DNA of 34,526 bases from Rhodocyclaceae bacterium (lineage in GTDB: Bacteria; Pseudomonadota; Gammaproteobacteria; Burkholderiales; Rhodocyclaceae): NCBI GenBank assembly GCA_020445945.1, contig JAGRFQ010000006.1, forward strand, positions 28,395 to 62,920, read 5' to 3'. Positions within the stretch are counted from its first letter, which is position 1. Each line of letters opens with the position of its first letter. This document shows, piece by piece, positions 1 through 13,800 of the stretch. The notes beneath the pieces are model-generated. The model was not told where the DNA came from. It saw only the letters and a program-made list of their open reading frames with translations, and searched no databases. The position numbers were made by a program, and so were the translations under genes.

Positions 1-191
1 CGGAACTCGTCCCACACGCGCAGCGCGCGCAGCATGTAGCTGGCCGCAAAACCAAGCGCGGCGAGCGCCAACGCCGGCGGGGGCACGGTGGCGATCGCAT
101 CGCCCAGCGCGCGCCACTGGCCGCCGGCGACGAACCACGCCAGCAGGGCCAGCGACAGCAGCACCGCCAGGACGCGCTTGGCGATCTTCAT
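1..191 (-). CDS. Flippase-like / lysylphosphatidylglycerol synthase-type membrane protein, N-terminal part only
   Basis: Only the first 63 codons lie in the window; the gene runs off the left edge. The visible protein starts MKIAKRVLAVLLSLALLAWF, a basic cytoplasmic end followed by a membrane helix (about residues 6-22). A second hydrophobic stretch lies at about 38-54 and ends in SYMLRALRVWDEF. Two N-terminal helices followed by an RALRxW-type motif are typical of the UPF0104/AglD-like family, which shares the multi-helix domain of lysylphosphatidylglycerol synthase and often sits with lipid-modifying genes. The start codon overlaps the stop of the upstream PAP2 phosphatase gene (ATGA, 188-191), so the two are probably translationally coupled. 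A PAP2 lipid phosphatase partner fits a role in membrane lipid or undecaprenyl carrier metabolism, but substrate and direction of transport are not visible. Another polytopic membrane protein remains possible. Confidence 0.6.
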   Translation of the reverse strand, partial: MKIAKRVLAVLLSLALLAWFVAGGQWRALGDAIATVPPPALALAALGFAASYMLRALRVWDEF

Positions 192-979
192 GCGCGCACG
201 CCGCGGGTGAGGCAGATCAGCGCCGCCGCGCAGGCGCCCGCGCCAAGCACGATGGCGACCCCGCGCGCGTCGGGGTAGCCCGACTCAAGCGCCATGCGCA
301 AGCCCCCCGCGCACAGCGCCAGCCCGGCCAGCGTGCGATAGCCGGCGGGCGTGCGCCACAGCGGCCAGCGCGCCGCGGCCAGTGCGCCGCTCAATCCGCA
401 CAGCCAGCCCAGCGCCGCGCCGGCGAGCACATCGACCGGCCAGTGCGCACCCACCGCGATCCGCGAGACGCCGACCAGCGCCGCGGCAGACAAAACCGGT
501 ACCGCCCAGCGGCGACGTGCCGCGCGGTCGATGCTGTAGAGCAGCGCCGCCGCGAGCGCGAAGGCGGTCGCGGTGTGGCCGGAGGGAAAGCTGTAACGCG
601 TGAGCTCAGTGCCGATGAGCTGGAAACTGTCGGCCGGCAATGTGGCGGCGGGGCGGGGGGCGTCCGCCCACGCCTTGAGCCCGCGGATCAGCACCAGCCC
701 GGCCGGCCACGAAAACAGCCCGGCGGTGGCGATGCGCGGATGGCGATACACGCACAGCGCGAGCAGGGCCGCGGCCGACAGCGTGCTGGCCTGGTCGGTG
801 ATGAGCGACCACAGCCACGCCGGCCAGCGCGCGGCGGCAGCATTGAGATGCACAAAGGCGACGGTGTTGGCGTCGAGCAGCCACACCGCCAGCGCCGCGC
901 CGGCGGCCAGCAGCGCCGGCGCAAGCGCCCAGCCGGTGAGGCGAATTTGCGGACCGTCGAGCGCGGCGGCGTGAGTCAT
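188..979 (-). CDS. PAP2-family membrane phosphatase
   Basis: A 263-residue integral membrane protein carrying all three phosphatase signatures of the PAP2 superfamily. These are KAWADAPRP (K102, R109, P110; the K-x6-RP motif), FPSGHT (P132-H135) and SRIAVGAHWPVD (S172, R173, catalytic H179, D183; the SR-x5-H-x3-D motif). Several hydrophobic segments flank these motifs. The family removes phosphate from lipid phosphates such as undecaprenyl diphosphate or phosphatidate at the outer face of the inner membrane; which lipid is used here cannot be read. The ATG at 979 was chosen because it begins the conserved hydrophobic N-terminus. No strong Shine-Dalgarno sequence precedes it. The reading frame stays open far upstream across purL on the opposite strand, but that extension is an antisense shadow. 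Its stop overlaps the start of the next membrane gene, and it is divergent from purL. Confidence 0.88.
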   Translation of the reverse strand: MTHAAALDGPQIRLTGWALAPALLAAGAALAVWLLDANTVAFVHLNAAAARWPAWLWSLITDQASTLSAAALLALCVYRHPRIATAGLFSWPAGLVLIRGLKAWADAPRPAATLPADSFQLIGTELTRYSFPSGHTATAFALAAALLYSIDRAARRRWAVPVLSAAALVGVSRIAVGAHWPVDVLAGAALGWLCGLSGALAAARWPLWRTPAGYRTLAGLALCAGGLRMALESGYPDARGVAIVLGAGACAAALICLTRGVRA

Positions 980-1067
980 TTGAGGACGCGTGGATGAAAG
1001 CGCCGATTCTAGCGCACACCAGCCAGCGCGCGGCCGGTGTGCGCCGCAACGCGGGACGGTGCTCGGG

Positions 1068-1073
1068 TATAAT
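1068..1073 (+). promoter_or_regulatory. -10 box of the purL promoter
   Basis: A perfect TATAAT lies 72 bases upstream of the purL ATG in the divergent gap between the PAP2 gene and purL. No good TTGACA-like -35 element is found 16-18 bases upstream, so the promoter is weak on that side or relies on an activator. Transcription would start near 1080. Confidence 0.55.
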
Positions 1074-1144
1074 CCGCGCTTTCCCAACCTGCTGCCGGGG
1101 CCCGCGTGGCGACGGCATCCGATCCTGCTTCCCCCGTCGATCCC

Positions 1145-5071
<3,927 letters not shown>

Positions 5072-5072
5072 G

Positions 5073-5121
5073 GCGCCGCACACCGCAGGAGCGGCGCTGT
5101 GACCGGCACCGTTCCTGCCGG
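5073..5121. terminator. Two GC-rich hairpins between convergent purL and the signalling operon
   Basis: One hairpin pairs GCGCCGC (5073-5079) with GCGGCGC (5091-5097). The other pairs CCGGCA (5103-5108) with TGCCGG (5116-5121) around a 7-base loop. They fill the 72-base gap between convergent genes, where termination is expected, but neither is followed by a U-run on either strand, so intrinsic termination is not certain. Confidence 0.35.
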
Positions 5122-5143
5122 CGCCACCAGCGGCCAGTTGCGC

Positions 5144-7408
5144 TCAGGAGTCGGCTGTGCGGCTGAGTACGCGCAGCAAGGTCGAAAACAGTTCTTCCGG
5201 ATTCAATGGCTTGATCAGCACATCGTCCATGCCCGCCTCGATGCACCGGTCGCGGTCTTCCGCGAAGGCGTTGGCGGTGATGGCGATGATCGGGGTGTCG
5301 ACGTGGCTGTCGAGCTTGCGGATCTCGCGCGTTGCTTCGGGGCCGTCCATGGTGGGCATCTGCATGTCCATCAGGATCGCGGCGTAGCGATGCGCGCTGG
5401 CCATGGCGATTGCCTCGGTCCCGTCGACCGCCACGTCCACCACGCATTCAACGTCTTCGAGCAATCGGAGCACGATTTCGCGGTTTACCGGTTCGTCGTC
5501 GGCAAGCAGGACGCGGGTGCCGGCGTAGTGTTGCCGGAGCTGTGTTTCGGCACTGAGGGCGGCGGGGTCGGGCGCTGCACGTACGTCGGTCGATTTCTTC
5601 AAGCGGGCGCTGTACCAGAAGGTGCTGCCCACCCCCTTGGTGCTGTGTGCACCGGCGCCGCCGCCCATCAATTCGGCAAGGTGACGGGTGATGGTCAGAC
5701 CCAGGCCGGTGCCGCCGTAGTGGCGGCTCATTGAGCCGTCGGCCTGTTCAAAGGGATTGAACAGGCCGGCCAGGGCGTCGGGGGCCACGCCAATGCCGGA
5801 GTCTTCGACTTCGAAACGCAGCATGATGAAATCTGGCGTTTCGTCGAGGACGACAGTGCGGATCTTGATGAAACCGGTTGGCGTGAATTTGACCGCGTTG
5901 GTGACCAGGTTGAGCAGCGCCTGCTGCAGACGGGTGGGGTCGCCCTTGAGCGATTGTGACAGCGCCGGACTGTCGACCAACAGGCGCAGTCCTTTCGATT
6001 TGCATTGCTCTGCAACGAACGAGACGACGTTGCCGATCAATGCATCGACCACGACCGGAACCTCTTCGAGAACAAATTTTCCGGCTTCGATCTTGGACAG
6101 ATCGAGGACGTCGTTGATGACCGACAGCAGGTGTTGGGAGCAGCGGTTGATGGTCTCGACCTGATGTTCCTGCTTTGTGGTGAGCGTTTGCCGGCGGAGC
6201 AAATTGACCATGCCGATAATGCCGTTCATCGGGGTGCGGATCTCATGGCTCATGTTCGACAGGAAAACGCTTTTTGCGATGCTGGCGGCTTCGGCCTGCG
6301 ATTTTGCGATGTTGAGCTCGGCGGTGCGCTCAAGTACGCGCTGCTCGAGATCGGCCGCATGCTTGAGGATTTCAGCGTGCATTCTCGCGTTCTGCAGGCC
6401 CATCGCGGCGTGCTCGGCGAGGGTTTCCAGAAAGATGGATTGAGCTTCGAAATCTCGTTCCGTCGCCGATGCCAGGCCCAGCACGCCGATGGTGGTTTCG
6501 CCCACCTGAAGGGGCAGGGCGGCAAAGGAGACGCCGCCGCTTTTGGCGCATGCGCTCCAGATCGCGGCGGGGTCGGTCGCGATGTTGCGGCAATACATCG
6601 CTTTGTCCTGTGCGGCGGCGGCCCAGCACAAGCACGCGTCGGTGTCGTCTTCGGCTGCGTCCGTGCGCATGATCGCCGGGCCCTGGGCGGTTGAGGCGAG
6701 CAGGCGCAGGGTGTCATTTTCGGACAACAGCAGCAGGCTCAGGTTGGACTCGCTCACGCGCAGGCTTTCCTCCACGATGACCTGCGCGACCTCGGCGACA
6801 TCCAGGCTGGCATTGACCCGCTTGCTGGCAAGATTGAGGCTGGCAAGTTCGGATGAACGCAGCGTGAGCGATTCCTCGGTCCGCCTGCGTTGCGCGATTT
6901 CCGCCTGTAGTTCGCGTTCCGTGGTTTCGAGATCGAACAGTTTTTTCTCGAGCTTGCGGATCAGCGTTTCGTTGTACTGGCGCAGCACGACAGCATCGTC
7001 GGTGGAGGGCGTTGCCGCGGGTTCGGCCTTGCCGGAGAGCGTTTTGGCGATGACCGTTTCGACGGTTTTGAGCAGCTGCGCCGGATCCTCCGGCTTGCGA
7101 ATGAAACAATCGGCGCCCAGGCTGAGCGCGAATGCCTCGTCTTTCGGATCGGTGTAGGTGGCGGTATAGAAGATGAACGGGATGTGCTTGAGTTGCGCGT
7201 CGGCGCGCCACTGACGGCACAGTTCGAAGCCGTCCATCGCTGGCATGAGGATGTCGGTGATGATCAGGTCGGGGGCTGCGCCCCTCGCCGATGCGAGCGC
7301 CTCGACGCCGTTATTGGCCGAACTTACCGTCCAGCCGGCGCCCTCGAATACGAACACGAGCAGGTACAGATTCTGGGCATTGTCGTCGACGACGAGTACA
7401 TGCTTCAT
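5144..7408 (-). CDS. Hybrid sensor histidine kinase (REC-GAF-HisKA-HATPase-REC)
   Basis: A soluble hybrid kinase of 754 residues with no membrane segment. The N-terminal receiver (about 1-122) has acidic D8/D9 and phospho-acceptor D52 in [12 protein letters not shown] coiled coil follows at about 140-195, then a GAF-like sensor domain (about 200-345). The kinase dimerisation domain has phospho-accepting H388 in [14 protein letters not shown]. The ATPase domain shows the N box around N500-N504, DSGIG (536-540) and GGTGLGL (565-571). A second receiver (about 631-748) has D681 in [11 protein letters not shown]. The start is ATG 7408, where the conserved receiver begins. It has a GGAAGGGA ribosome site and overlaps the stop of the preceding response regulator (ATGA). 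There is no HPt and no DNA-binding domain, so phosphate must pass to a partner encoded elsewhere. It is last in a three-gene operon behind a membrane sensor kinase. Confidence 0.92.
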   Translation of the reverse strand: MKHVLVVDDNAQNLYLLVFVFEGAGWTVSSANNGVEALASARGAAPDLIITDILMPAMDGFELCRQWRADAQLKHIPFIFYTATYTDPKDEAFALSLGADCFIRKPEDPAQLLKTVETVIAKTLSGKAEPAATPSTDDAVVLRQYNETLIRKLEKKLFDLETTERELQAEIAQRRRTEESLTLRSSELASLNLASKRVNASLDVAEVAQVIVEESLRVSESNLSLLLLSENDTLRLLASTAQGPAIMRTDAAEDDTDACLCWAAAAQDKAMYCRNIATDPAAIWSACAKSGGVSFAALPLQVGETTIGVLGLASATERDFEAQSIFLETLAEHAAMGLQNARMHAEILKHAADLEQRVLERTAELNIAKSQAEAASIAKSVFLSNMSHEIRTPMNGIIGMVNLLRRQTLTTKQEHQVETINRCSQHLLSVINDVLDLSKIEAGKFVLEEVPVVVDALIGNVVSFVAEQCKSKGLRLLVDSPALSQSLKGDPTRLQQALLNLVTNAVKFTPTGFIKIRTVVLDETPDFIMLRFEVEDSGIGVAPDALAGLFNPFEQADGSMSRHYGGTGLGLTITRHLAELMGGGAGAHSTKGVGSTFWYSARLKKSTDVRAAPDPAALSAETQLRQHYAGTRVLLADDEPVNREIVLRLLEDVECVVDVAVDGTEAIAMASAHRYAAILMDMQMPTMDGPEATREIRKLDSHVDTPIIAITANAFAEDRDRCIEAGMDDVLIKPLNPEELFSTLLRVLSRTADS

Positions 7409-7785
7409 GGGGTGATCTTCCCTTCCAGATACGGCATGAGCGCATCCACAAAGCTCGACGGATCGATCGGTTTTTCGATGTAGCCGTTGCAACCCGCGGC
7501 GAGCCCGCGCTCGCGATCGCCGCACATGGCGTACGAACTGACCGCCACGATCGGCACGGGGTTGAGCGCCGGGATGGCGCGCAACGCCTGCGCGACCGCG
7601 TAGCCGTCCATGCCGGGGAGCTGGATGTCGAGCAAGATCAACGCGGGCATGTGTTGCTGTGCCATGGCGATGCCGGTTGGGCCGTCTCGAGCAGCGATGA
7701 CCTCCAGGTTTCGCTTTTCGAGCAGGAAAGTCACCAGATAGAGATTGTTGTCGTTGTCTTCGACGACCAGAACAGTTTTCTTCAT
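7405..7785 (-). CDS. Single-domain response regulator (receiver only)
   Basis: Encodes 126 residues consisting of one CheY/DivK-like receiver domain. The acidic pair is E9/D10 (VLVVEDN), the phospho-acceptor is D53 in [11 protein letters not shown], and the conserved lysine lies in IEKPIDP. There is no output domain, so it would act by protein contact or as a phosphate shuttle. Its start overlaps the stop of the upstream sensor kinase gene and its stop overlaps the start of the downstream hybrid kinase gene, both as ATGA. All three are therefore probably translated in step. The simplest reading is that it carries phosphate from the membrane kinase to the rest of the relay; this is inference from order and domain content. 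Confidence 0.92.
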   Translation of the reverse strand: MKKTVLVVEDNDNNLYLVTFLLEKRNLEVIAARDGPTGIAMAQQHMPALILLDIQLPGMDGYAVAQALRAIPALNPVPIVAVSSYAMCGDRERGLAAGCNGYIEKPIDPSSFVDALMPYLEGKITP

Positions 7786-10610
7786 TGCGCGTTTCCGCGG
7801 CGCGTGGCGTGCCGCGCCTTGTTGGTCAGCGGCAGCCAGATCTCGAACGAGGTTCCGCGACCGGGCTCGCTGCTGACGGAGATTTCGCCGCCCAGCAATC
7901 CCACCAGTTTCTTGCAGATCGAGAGCCCGAGTCCGGTGCCGTCCTGTTGGCGGGTGCTGCCGCTGTCGATTTGATGGAAGGGTTTGAAGATGTGCTCGAG
8001 ATTTTCACGGTCGATGCCGATGCCTGTGTCGGTGATGCGTACCCGCAAGCGCGGCTCGCCATCTCCGTTCGCTTCGTCAATTTCGGCGGCAAGCACGACG
8101 CTGCCGGCTTCGGTAAATTTGACCGCGTTGGTCAGGAGATTGACAAGCACCTGACGGAAGCGTCTTTGGTCGCCCACGAGCTGGTCCACGTCAGGCGCGA
8201 TCCGCGCCGTGAGCGCGAGTGCCTTGGCGTTTGCCAGGGGCGCCACCATTTCGAGCGCGTGCGTGAGTGCGGCGCGGGCGTCGAAGTGCTCGAATTCCAC
8301 CTCAAGCTGTTCGGCCTCGATTTTGGAGAGGTCGAGCACGTCGTTGATCAGGTCGAGCAGGTGCTTCGCGCTGCCGGAGATCATCTTCAGCTGTTTGGTC
8401 TGCTCGTCGTTGAGCGGCCCGGCGAGCCCCTGACTGAGGACGCCTGAGAATCCGAGGATCGAGTTGAGCGGGGTGCGCAATTCGTGCGACATGGTGGCGA
8501 GAAAGACCGATTTCATCCGGTCGGCCGATTCGGCCCGCTGCTTCTCGATCGCCAGCTCGGCCGAACGCCGGATCAAGGTGTCGTTGAGTTCCCGCATCTG
8601 CGCCTCAACCTGCTTGCGTTCGGTGATGTCGATCACGGCTGCCAGCACGGCCAGGCCCTTGGGCGTGGGCAGCGGGTTGAGCCCGATCTCGAGCGGGAAG
8701 GTGCTGCCATCCTTGCGCAGGCCGAACAAGTCGCGCCCCTCGCCCATCGCACGGGTCTGGGCCGCGGTGAAGAAGCGCTGCCGATGGCCGACGTGGGCGG
8801 CACGGAGCGCCTGGGGGAGCAGCATCTCGACGGGCTGCCCGATCAGCGCCTCGCGCGGATAGCCGAACATTGTCTCGATGTGGGCATTGACCAAGCGGAT
8901 GATGCCCGCCTGATTGACCAGCACAATGCCGTTGGGCGCGGATTCGACCACATTGCGGAATCGCTCCCGCCCGCGCCTGATCTGGCGCGACCACAGGAAA
9001 AAGGCAAACGCGCCGAGCGCCAGCAGCAACACCGCGGTCGCGCCCCAGCGCCACACTTTCTGGGGATCGATACCCTCCGTCAATGAGGCGCCGACCCACT
9101 TGCGACGAACCAACGTGGCCTCGCGGTGAGAAATTGCAGCCAGCCCGGCGTCGATGAGCATGTCCAGATCCGCCACCCGCGGACTGACCGCAATGCTGAT
9201 CCGGACCGGCACCTCGTCGAGTCGCCCCGCATAGTGCAGTCCGCTCATCCCCTCAGCTTCGATCACGCGCAGGATCGAGCTTGTTTCGGCAACCAGGTGG
9301 TCCGCCTTCCCGGCAAGCAAGGCATCGATGGCATCGCCGAGGCTGGGATAGGGCTGGAGCTGGATGCGCGGAAAGGCGCTCAGGATTTCGTGGGCGACCG
9401 CCTCCTTGCGTACTGCCACGGGGTGGTCGAAGAGATCGCGCAACTCGCCGAGAAACACATTGTTTTTGCGCACGAACACGCCGAGCGAGGACGAATAATA
9501 GGGCTCGCTGAGCACCTCGGTCGACAGGCGGGGGCCAGCGCCGGTGGCGGCCAGCACCAGATCGAGTTGGCCGTCGGCAAGGCGCTGCAGCAAATCGGCC
9601 GAATCATTGGCGCGAACGAGCGTGGTTTTGATCCCCGTATGCTTCACCAGCAAGGCCAGCATGTCGGCCGCCAGCCCCGCGTGATGTCCGTCCTTGTCGA
9701 TAAAGTCGAACGGTGGGCGATTGTTTGTCACGCCGACGCGCAAGGGCGGCAGCGCCGCGAACCGGGCCAGCATCGACGCATCCAGCGTCGCGGCGGGCAC
9801 GCTGATGTCGTCCATCGACACCGGAATCCAGCGCGCGAAAATTTCATTCTTCTCCGCCTCCGGAATCGAATCCAGGGCTTTCTCGAGCAAGGGCACCAGC
9901 TCTGGCCAATCCTTGCGCACACCGAAGGCTTGCCCGTTGTCGAGGCTGAAGCCGGTGTTTACCTTGATGTTGGATATGCCGTTCCGGCTGGCGATATAGG
10001 TGTTGATGCCAAGCACGCCGATGTAGGCCTCGGCGCGGCCGTCGGACACGGCGCGCAGCCCTTCGAGCGGCGTGCCAACATCGAGCACCTTCATCTGCGG
10101 ATAGCGTTCCATCGCCAGCGCGGATGAGGAATAGGCTGTCACCAGTGCCACGCTGAGGTCGTTGAGCTGTGCCAGACTGCGCAGGCGCGGGGTGTCGCGG
10201 CGCGTCATCACGACCAGCGGCGTTGGCAGGTAATTGCGCGTGAAGTTCAGGTATGCCTCGCGGTCGGGGCGTCTGGCGGCCGTGGTAATCAGGTCGACCG
10301 TTCGCTGACGCGCCCCGTCGAGGATTTGCGGCCAGCTCAGGCCCGGCACGAGCTCCAGGCGTACCCCGAGGCGCTCGGCGATGCGCGCCGTTAACTCCGC
10401 CGAAACCCCTGCCGGCTGACCCTGCGGATCGATAAACGCGTAGGGCGCATAGCCGGCGTCAACCCCGATCCGGATCACCGGATGGGCGTCGAGCCAGGCC
10501 TGCTCGGCAGGCGTCAGATGCAATGCTTCAGCTGCGCCAGCGTTTGCAATCTGGAGCAACACGGCAAGGACTGCCAGAAATACGCGAGGCAGAAGCATGT
10601 GGCGTTTCAT
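7782..10610 (-). CDS. Membrane sensor histidine kinase with two periplasmic SBP_bac_3 domains and a PAS domain
   Basis: Encodes 942 residues. A signal peptide or anchor (about 1-29) is followed by two tandem periplasmic solute-binding domains of family 3 (about 45-265 and 289-505). A membrane helix lies at about 522-541. A PAS domain follows (about 548-665, ending VIDITERKQ), then a HisKA domain with H709 in [14 protein letters not shown]. The ATPase domain has NLLTNAVKF (824-832), DTGIGI (861-866) and GTGLGL (891-896). The layout is that of BvgS/EvgS sensors, but there is no C-terminal receiver; the next gene supplies one. SBP_bac_3 domains usually bind amino acids, and this operon lies directly downstream of glutamate dehydrogenase, so an amino acid or polyamine ligand is a reasonable guess. 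ATG 10610 was chosen because the signal sequence begins there. A TTG at 10631 is possible, and no clear Shine-Dalgarno sequence favours either. Confidence 0.92.
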   Translation of the reverse strand: MKRHMLLPRVFLAVLAVLLQIANAGAAEALHLTPAEQAWLDAHPVIRIGVDAGYAPYAFIDPQGQPAGVSAELTARIAERLGVRLELVPGLSWPQILDGARQRTVDLITTAARRPDREAYLNFTRNYLPTPLVVMTRRDTPRLRSLAQLNDLSVALVTAYSSSALAMERYPQMKVLDVGTPLEGLRAVSDGRAEAYIGVLGINTYIASRNGISNIKVNTGFSLDNGQAFGVRKDWPELVPLLEKALDSIPEAEKNEIFARWIPVSMDDISVPAATLDASMLARFAALPPLRVGVTNNRPPFDFIDKDGHHAGLAADMLALLVKHTGIKTTLVRANDSADLLQRLADGQLDLVLAATGAGPRLSTEVLSEPYYSSSLGVFVRKNNVFLGELRDLFDHPVAVRKEAVAHEILSAFPRIQLQPYPSLGDAIDALLAGKADHLVAETSSILRVIEAEGMSGLHYAGRLDEVPVRISIAVSPRVADLDMLIDAGLAAISHREATLVRRKWVGASLTEGIDPQKVWRWGATAVLLLALGAFAFFLWSRQIRRGRERFRNVVESAPNGIVLVNQAGIIRLVNAHIETMFGYPREALIGQPVEMLLPQALRAAHVGHRQRFFTAAQTRAMGEGRDLFGLRKDGSTFPLEIGLNPLPTPKGLAVLAAVIDITERKQVEAQMRELNDTLIRRSAELAIEKQRAESADRMKSVFLATMSHELRTPLNSILGFSGVLSQGLAGPLNDEQTKQLKMISGSAKHLLDLINDVLDLSKIEAEQLEVEFEHFDARAALTHALEMVAPLANAKALALTARIAPDVDQLVGDQRRFRQVLVNLLTNAVKFTEAGSVVLAAEIDEANGDGEPRLRVRITDTGIGIDRENLEHIFKPFHQIDSGSTRQQDGTGLGLSICKKLVGLLGGEISVSSEPGRGTSFEIWLPLTNKARHATRRGNAQ

Positions 10611-10626
10611 GATTGGTGCATTGTTA

Positions 10627-10659
10627 CCCAATTCCCATGGAATTTACATGGGTACTGGG
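10627..10659 (-). promoter_or_regulatory. Imperfect inverted repeat just upstream of the sensor kinase operon
   Basis: Thirteen-base arms at 10627-10639 (CCCAATTCCCATG) and 10647-10659 (CATGGGTACTGGG) match in 11 of 13 positions around a 7-base spacer. The repeat ends 17 bases before the chosen start codon, so it could be an operator or, in the mRNA, a stem near the ribosome-binding region. Confidence 0.4.
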
Positions 10660-10814
10660 CGATTCGGAGCCGGAAAATGCGCAGTGAATCCGCGCCGATC
10701 GCGCCGCCGGCCCGGCAGGGCATCGGTCCCCGATGCAGGCACGAAGGCACGCGCGCCATCGCCTCGCCCCGGTTTTGGTTTGCCGCTTGACCCCATATCC
10801 GCGCTGGATGCGTG

Positions 10815-10841
10815 CCGGCGCGGCGGTGTGGGCCGCGCCGG
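10815..10841 (-). terminator. Perfect hairpin after the glutamate dehydrogenase gene
   Basis: A 10-bp perfect stem (CCGGCGCGGC at 10815-10824 paired with 10832-10841) with a 7-base loop begins six bases beyond the GDH stop codon. It has no U-run, so it may be a rho-assisted terminator or an mRNA 3'-end stabiliser between GDH and the kinase operon. Confidence 0.45.
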
Positions 10842-10846
10842 GGTAT

Positions 10847-13800
10847 TCAGGCCAGGTTGCGCAACTCCCGCAGGGTGACGGACAGCATCGGCATGTCGGT
10901 GGCGGTGCTGCTCCGGATGTCGGCAAACAGTTGCTGGCTGCGTTCGATCTGGGTGGCGCGCTGGGTCTCCCAGGCCTGCATCAGCGCGTCGGGGTCGGTG
11001 AGGTCCGGCGACAGGCGCAGGACGTCGACGGCGAGGTTGCGGGCCTGGGTGGAGAGGTCGTCGCGCAAGGCCGCGCGGGCCAGTACCTGCCAGTGGGTTT
11101 CGGCGGGCAGGGTGGCGATCTGGTGGCCCAGCCAGTGCAGGTCGAAGCGGCCGCCGAGGGCGAAGTAGACCTGCGCCGCGGTGTTCTGGTTGCGCCCGGT
11201 TTCATCCGCGATTTCCACCAGATCGAGCGCCGAATACAGCTCGCCAAGCCCGGCGATGCGTTTGGCCAGTGCCTCGGGTACGCCGCGTTGCACGTAGGCT
11301 TCGGCGGCGGCATCGATCTGGCTGCGGTAGGCCGGGGTGACCACATCGTACAAGGTGTTTGCCAGATCCGTGGCGCCGGGGACGAAGCGTGCGAGGGTGG
11401 CCGACAGGTCGGTGGTCAATGCGGGGTGGCGCAGGAACCACAGCGTACCGCGCAGGACGAGCCGCGACGCGTCGAGAATCATCTCGGTCTGCAGTGCGTC
11501 TTCGACCTGGTTGTCGAGCGCTTCGATGGCCGACCACAGGGAGAACAGATCGAAGGCTTCCCGGGCGGCGAGGTAGGCGCGGACGATCTCGGGCACGCTG
11601 GCGCCGGTTTCGTCCTGCAGCCGGCTGACGAAGGTTGCGCCGACGCGGTTGATCATGCTGTTGATGACGTGGGTGGCGATGATCTCGCGCTTGAGCGGGT
11701 GGCGCTGGATCTGCTCGGCGTAGCGCTCACGCAGCGCGACCGGGAAGTAGCGGAACAGGGCTTGCGAGATGTAGGGGTCTTCGGGGATGTCCGATGCGAG
11801 GACGGCGTCGTAAACCTCGATCTTGCTGTAGGCCAGCAAGACCGCGAGCTCGGGCGATACCAGGCCGCTGCGGGCGGCCTTGCGTTCGGCGATTTCCTCG
11901 TCGAAGGGCAGGAATTCGAGTTTGCGGTTGAGGCGCCCGGCGTTGCCGAGTTTGCGCATGAAGCGGGCCTGTTCGTCGAGGAGTTCTAGCCCGCGCGCAC
12001 GGGTCACCGACAGGGTCTGGGTCTGGAAGTAGTTGTCGCGCAGCACCAGTGCAGCGACTTCGTCGGTCATGTCGAGCAGCAGCTGGTTGCGCTGCTTGTT
12101 GGTGAGTTCGCCTTCGGCAACCACGCCGTTGAGCAGAATCTTGATGTTCACTTCGTGATCGGAGCAATCGACGCCGCCGGAGTTGTCGATGGCGTCGGTG
12201 CACACTCTGCCGCCGTTGAGGGCGAATTCGATGCGCCCGAGTTGGGTCGCGCCCAGGTTGCCGCCTTCGCCAAACACCTTGCAGCGCAGCTCGCGGCCGT
12301 TGACGCGCACCGCGTCGTTGGCGCGGTCGCCCACTGCGGCGTCGGTCTCGCTGGTGGCCTTGATGTAGGTGCCGATGCCGCCGTTGTAGAGCAGGTCGAC
12401 CGGCGCCTTGAGGATGCAGCGGATCAGCTCGGTGGGCGGCAGCGCGGTGGCGTCGGTGTCGAGCACCGCACGCATCTGGTCGGTGAGCGGGATCGACTTG
12501 GCGCTGCGCGGCCAGATGCCGCCGCCCGCGGAGATCAGTGCGCGGTTGTAGTCGTCCCACGACGAGCGCGGCAGGGCGAACATGCGGTCGCGTTCGGTCC
12601 AGCTGGTTTCGGGGTCTGGATCGGGGTCGAAGAAGATGTGACGGTGGTCGAAGGCCGCGACGAGCTTGATCTGGCGCGACAGCAGCATGCCGTTGCCGAA
12701 TACGTCGCCCGACATGTCGCCGATGCCGACCACGGTGAACGGTTCTTCCTGGGTGTTGACGCCCATTTCGCGGAAGTGGCGTTTGACCGATTCCCACGCG
12801 CCGCGCGCGGTGATGCCCATCTTCTTGTGGTCATAACCCACCGAGCCGCCCGAGGCGAAGGCGTCGTCGAGCCAGAAGCCGTACTCGGCGGCGACGGCGT
12901 TGGCAATGTCGGAGAAGGTGGCGGTGCCCTTGTCGGCAGCGACCACGAGGTAGGGGTCGTCCTCGTCATGCCGCACCACCGCGGCGGGGGGCACGACGTC
13001 GCCGAGCACGAGGTTGTCGGTCAGGTCGAGGAGACCGGACAGGAAGGTGCGGTAGCAGGCGATGCCTTCGGCCAGCATGGCTTCGCGGTCGCCGCCGGGT
13101 GGCGGATTCTTGACCACGAAGCCGCCCTTGGAGCCGACCGGCACGATGACCGCATTCTTGACGATCTGGGCTTTCACCAGGCCGAGAATCTCGGTGCGGA
13201 AGTCTTCCATCCGGTCCGACCAGCGCAGCCCGCCGCGGGCGACCTTGCCGCCGCGCAGGTGGACGCCCTCGACCCGCGGCGAGTACACGAAGATCTCGAA
13301 CATCGGCTTCGGTTCGGGCAGGTTGGGGATGCGTCGCGGGTCGAACTTGAACGACAGGTAGGGCTTGGGCCGGCCATCCTTGCCGGGCTGGAAGTAGTTG
13401 GTCCGCAAGGTGGCCTGGATGACGGCCAGAAACTGGCGCAGGATGCGGTCTTCGTCGAGGTTGGCGACGGTGTCGAGGGTGGCGTTTATTTCTTCGACAA
13501 GCGCTTCGCAGCGGGTGCTGCGACTGACTTCCTGCGCGGGATCGAAGCGCGCCTTGAACAGCGCAACCAGCTGTGCGGTGAGCGCCGGGTAATGCGCCAG
13601 CGTCTGCTCCATGTAGGTCTGGCTGAAGGTGAAGGCGGCCTGCTTCATGTGCTTGGCGTAGGCGCGCAACATGGCAACCTCGCGCCAGCCGAGGCCGGCG
13701 AGCAGGGTCAGCCGGTTGAAGTCGTCGTTCTCGATCTCGCCGCGCCACACGCGCTGGAAGGCTTCGTGGAACAGCGGGCGGACCGCGTCGAGGTTGAGCT

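Noticed and set aside
1106-1144. Upstream GTG start for purL
   Set aside because: It would add 13 residues with no family similarity; conserved PurL sequence begins at ATG 1145. Not fully excluded because a GGGG lies upstream.
9126-10127. Plus-strand open frame opposite the sensor kinase
   Set aside because: The minus-strand frame encodes two clear SBP_bac_3 domains; the plus-strand product is compositionally biased and unrecognised.
10608-10631. TTG start at 10631 for the sensor kinase
   Set aside because: It would add seven residues ahead of a signal sequence that begins naturally at ATG 10610, and no ribosome site supports it.
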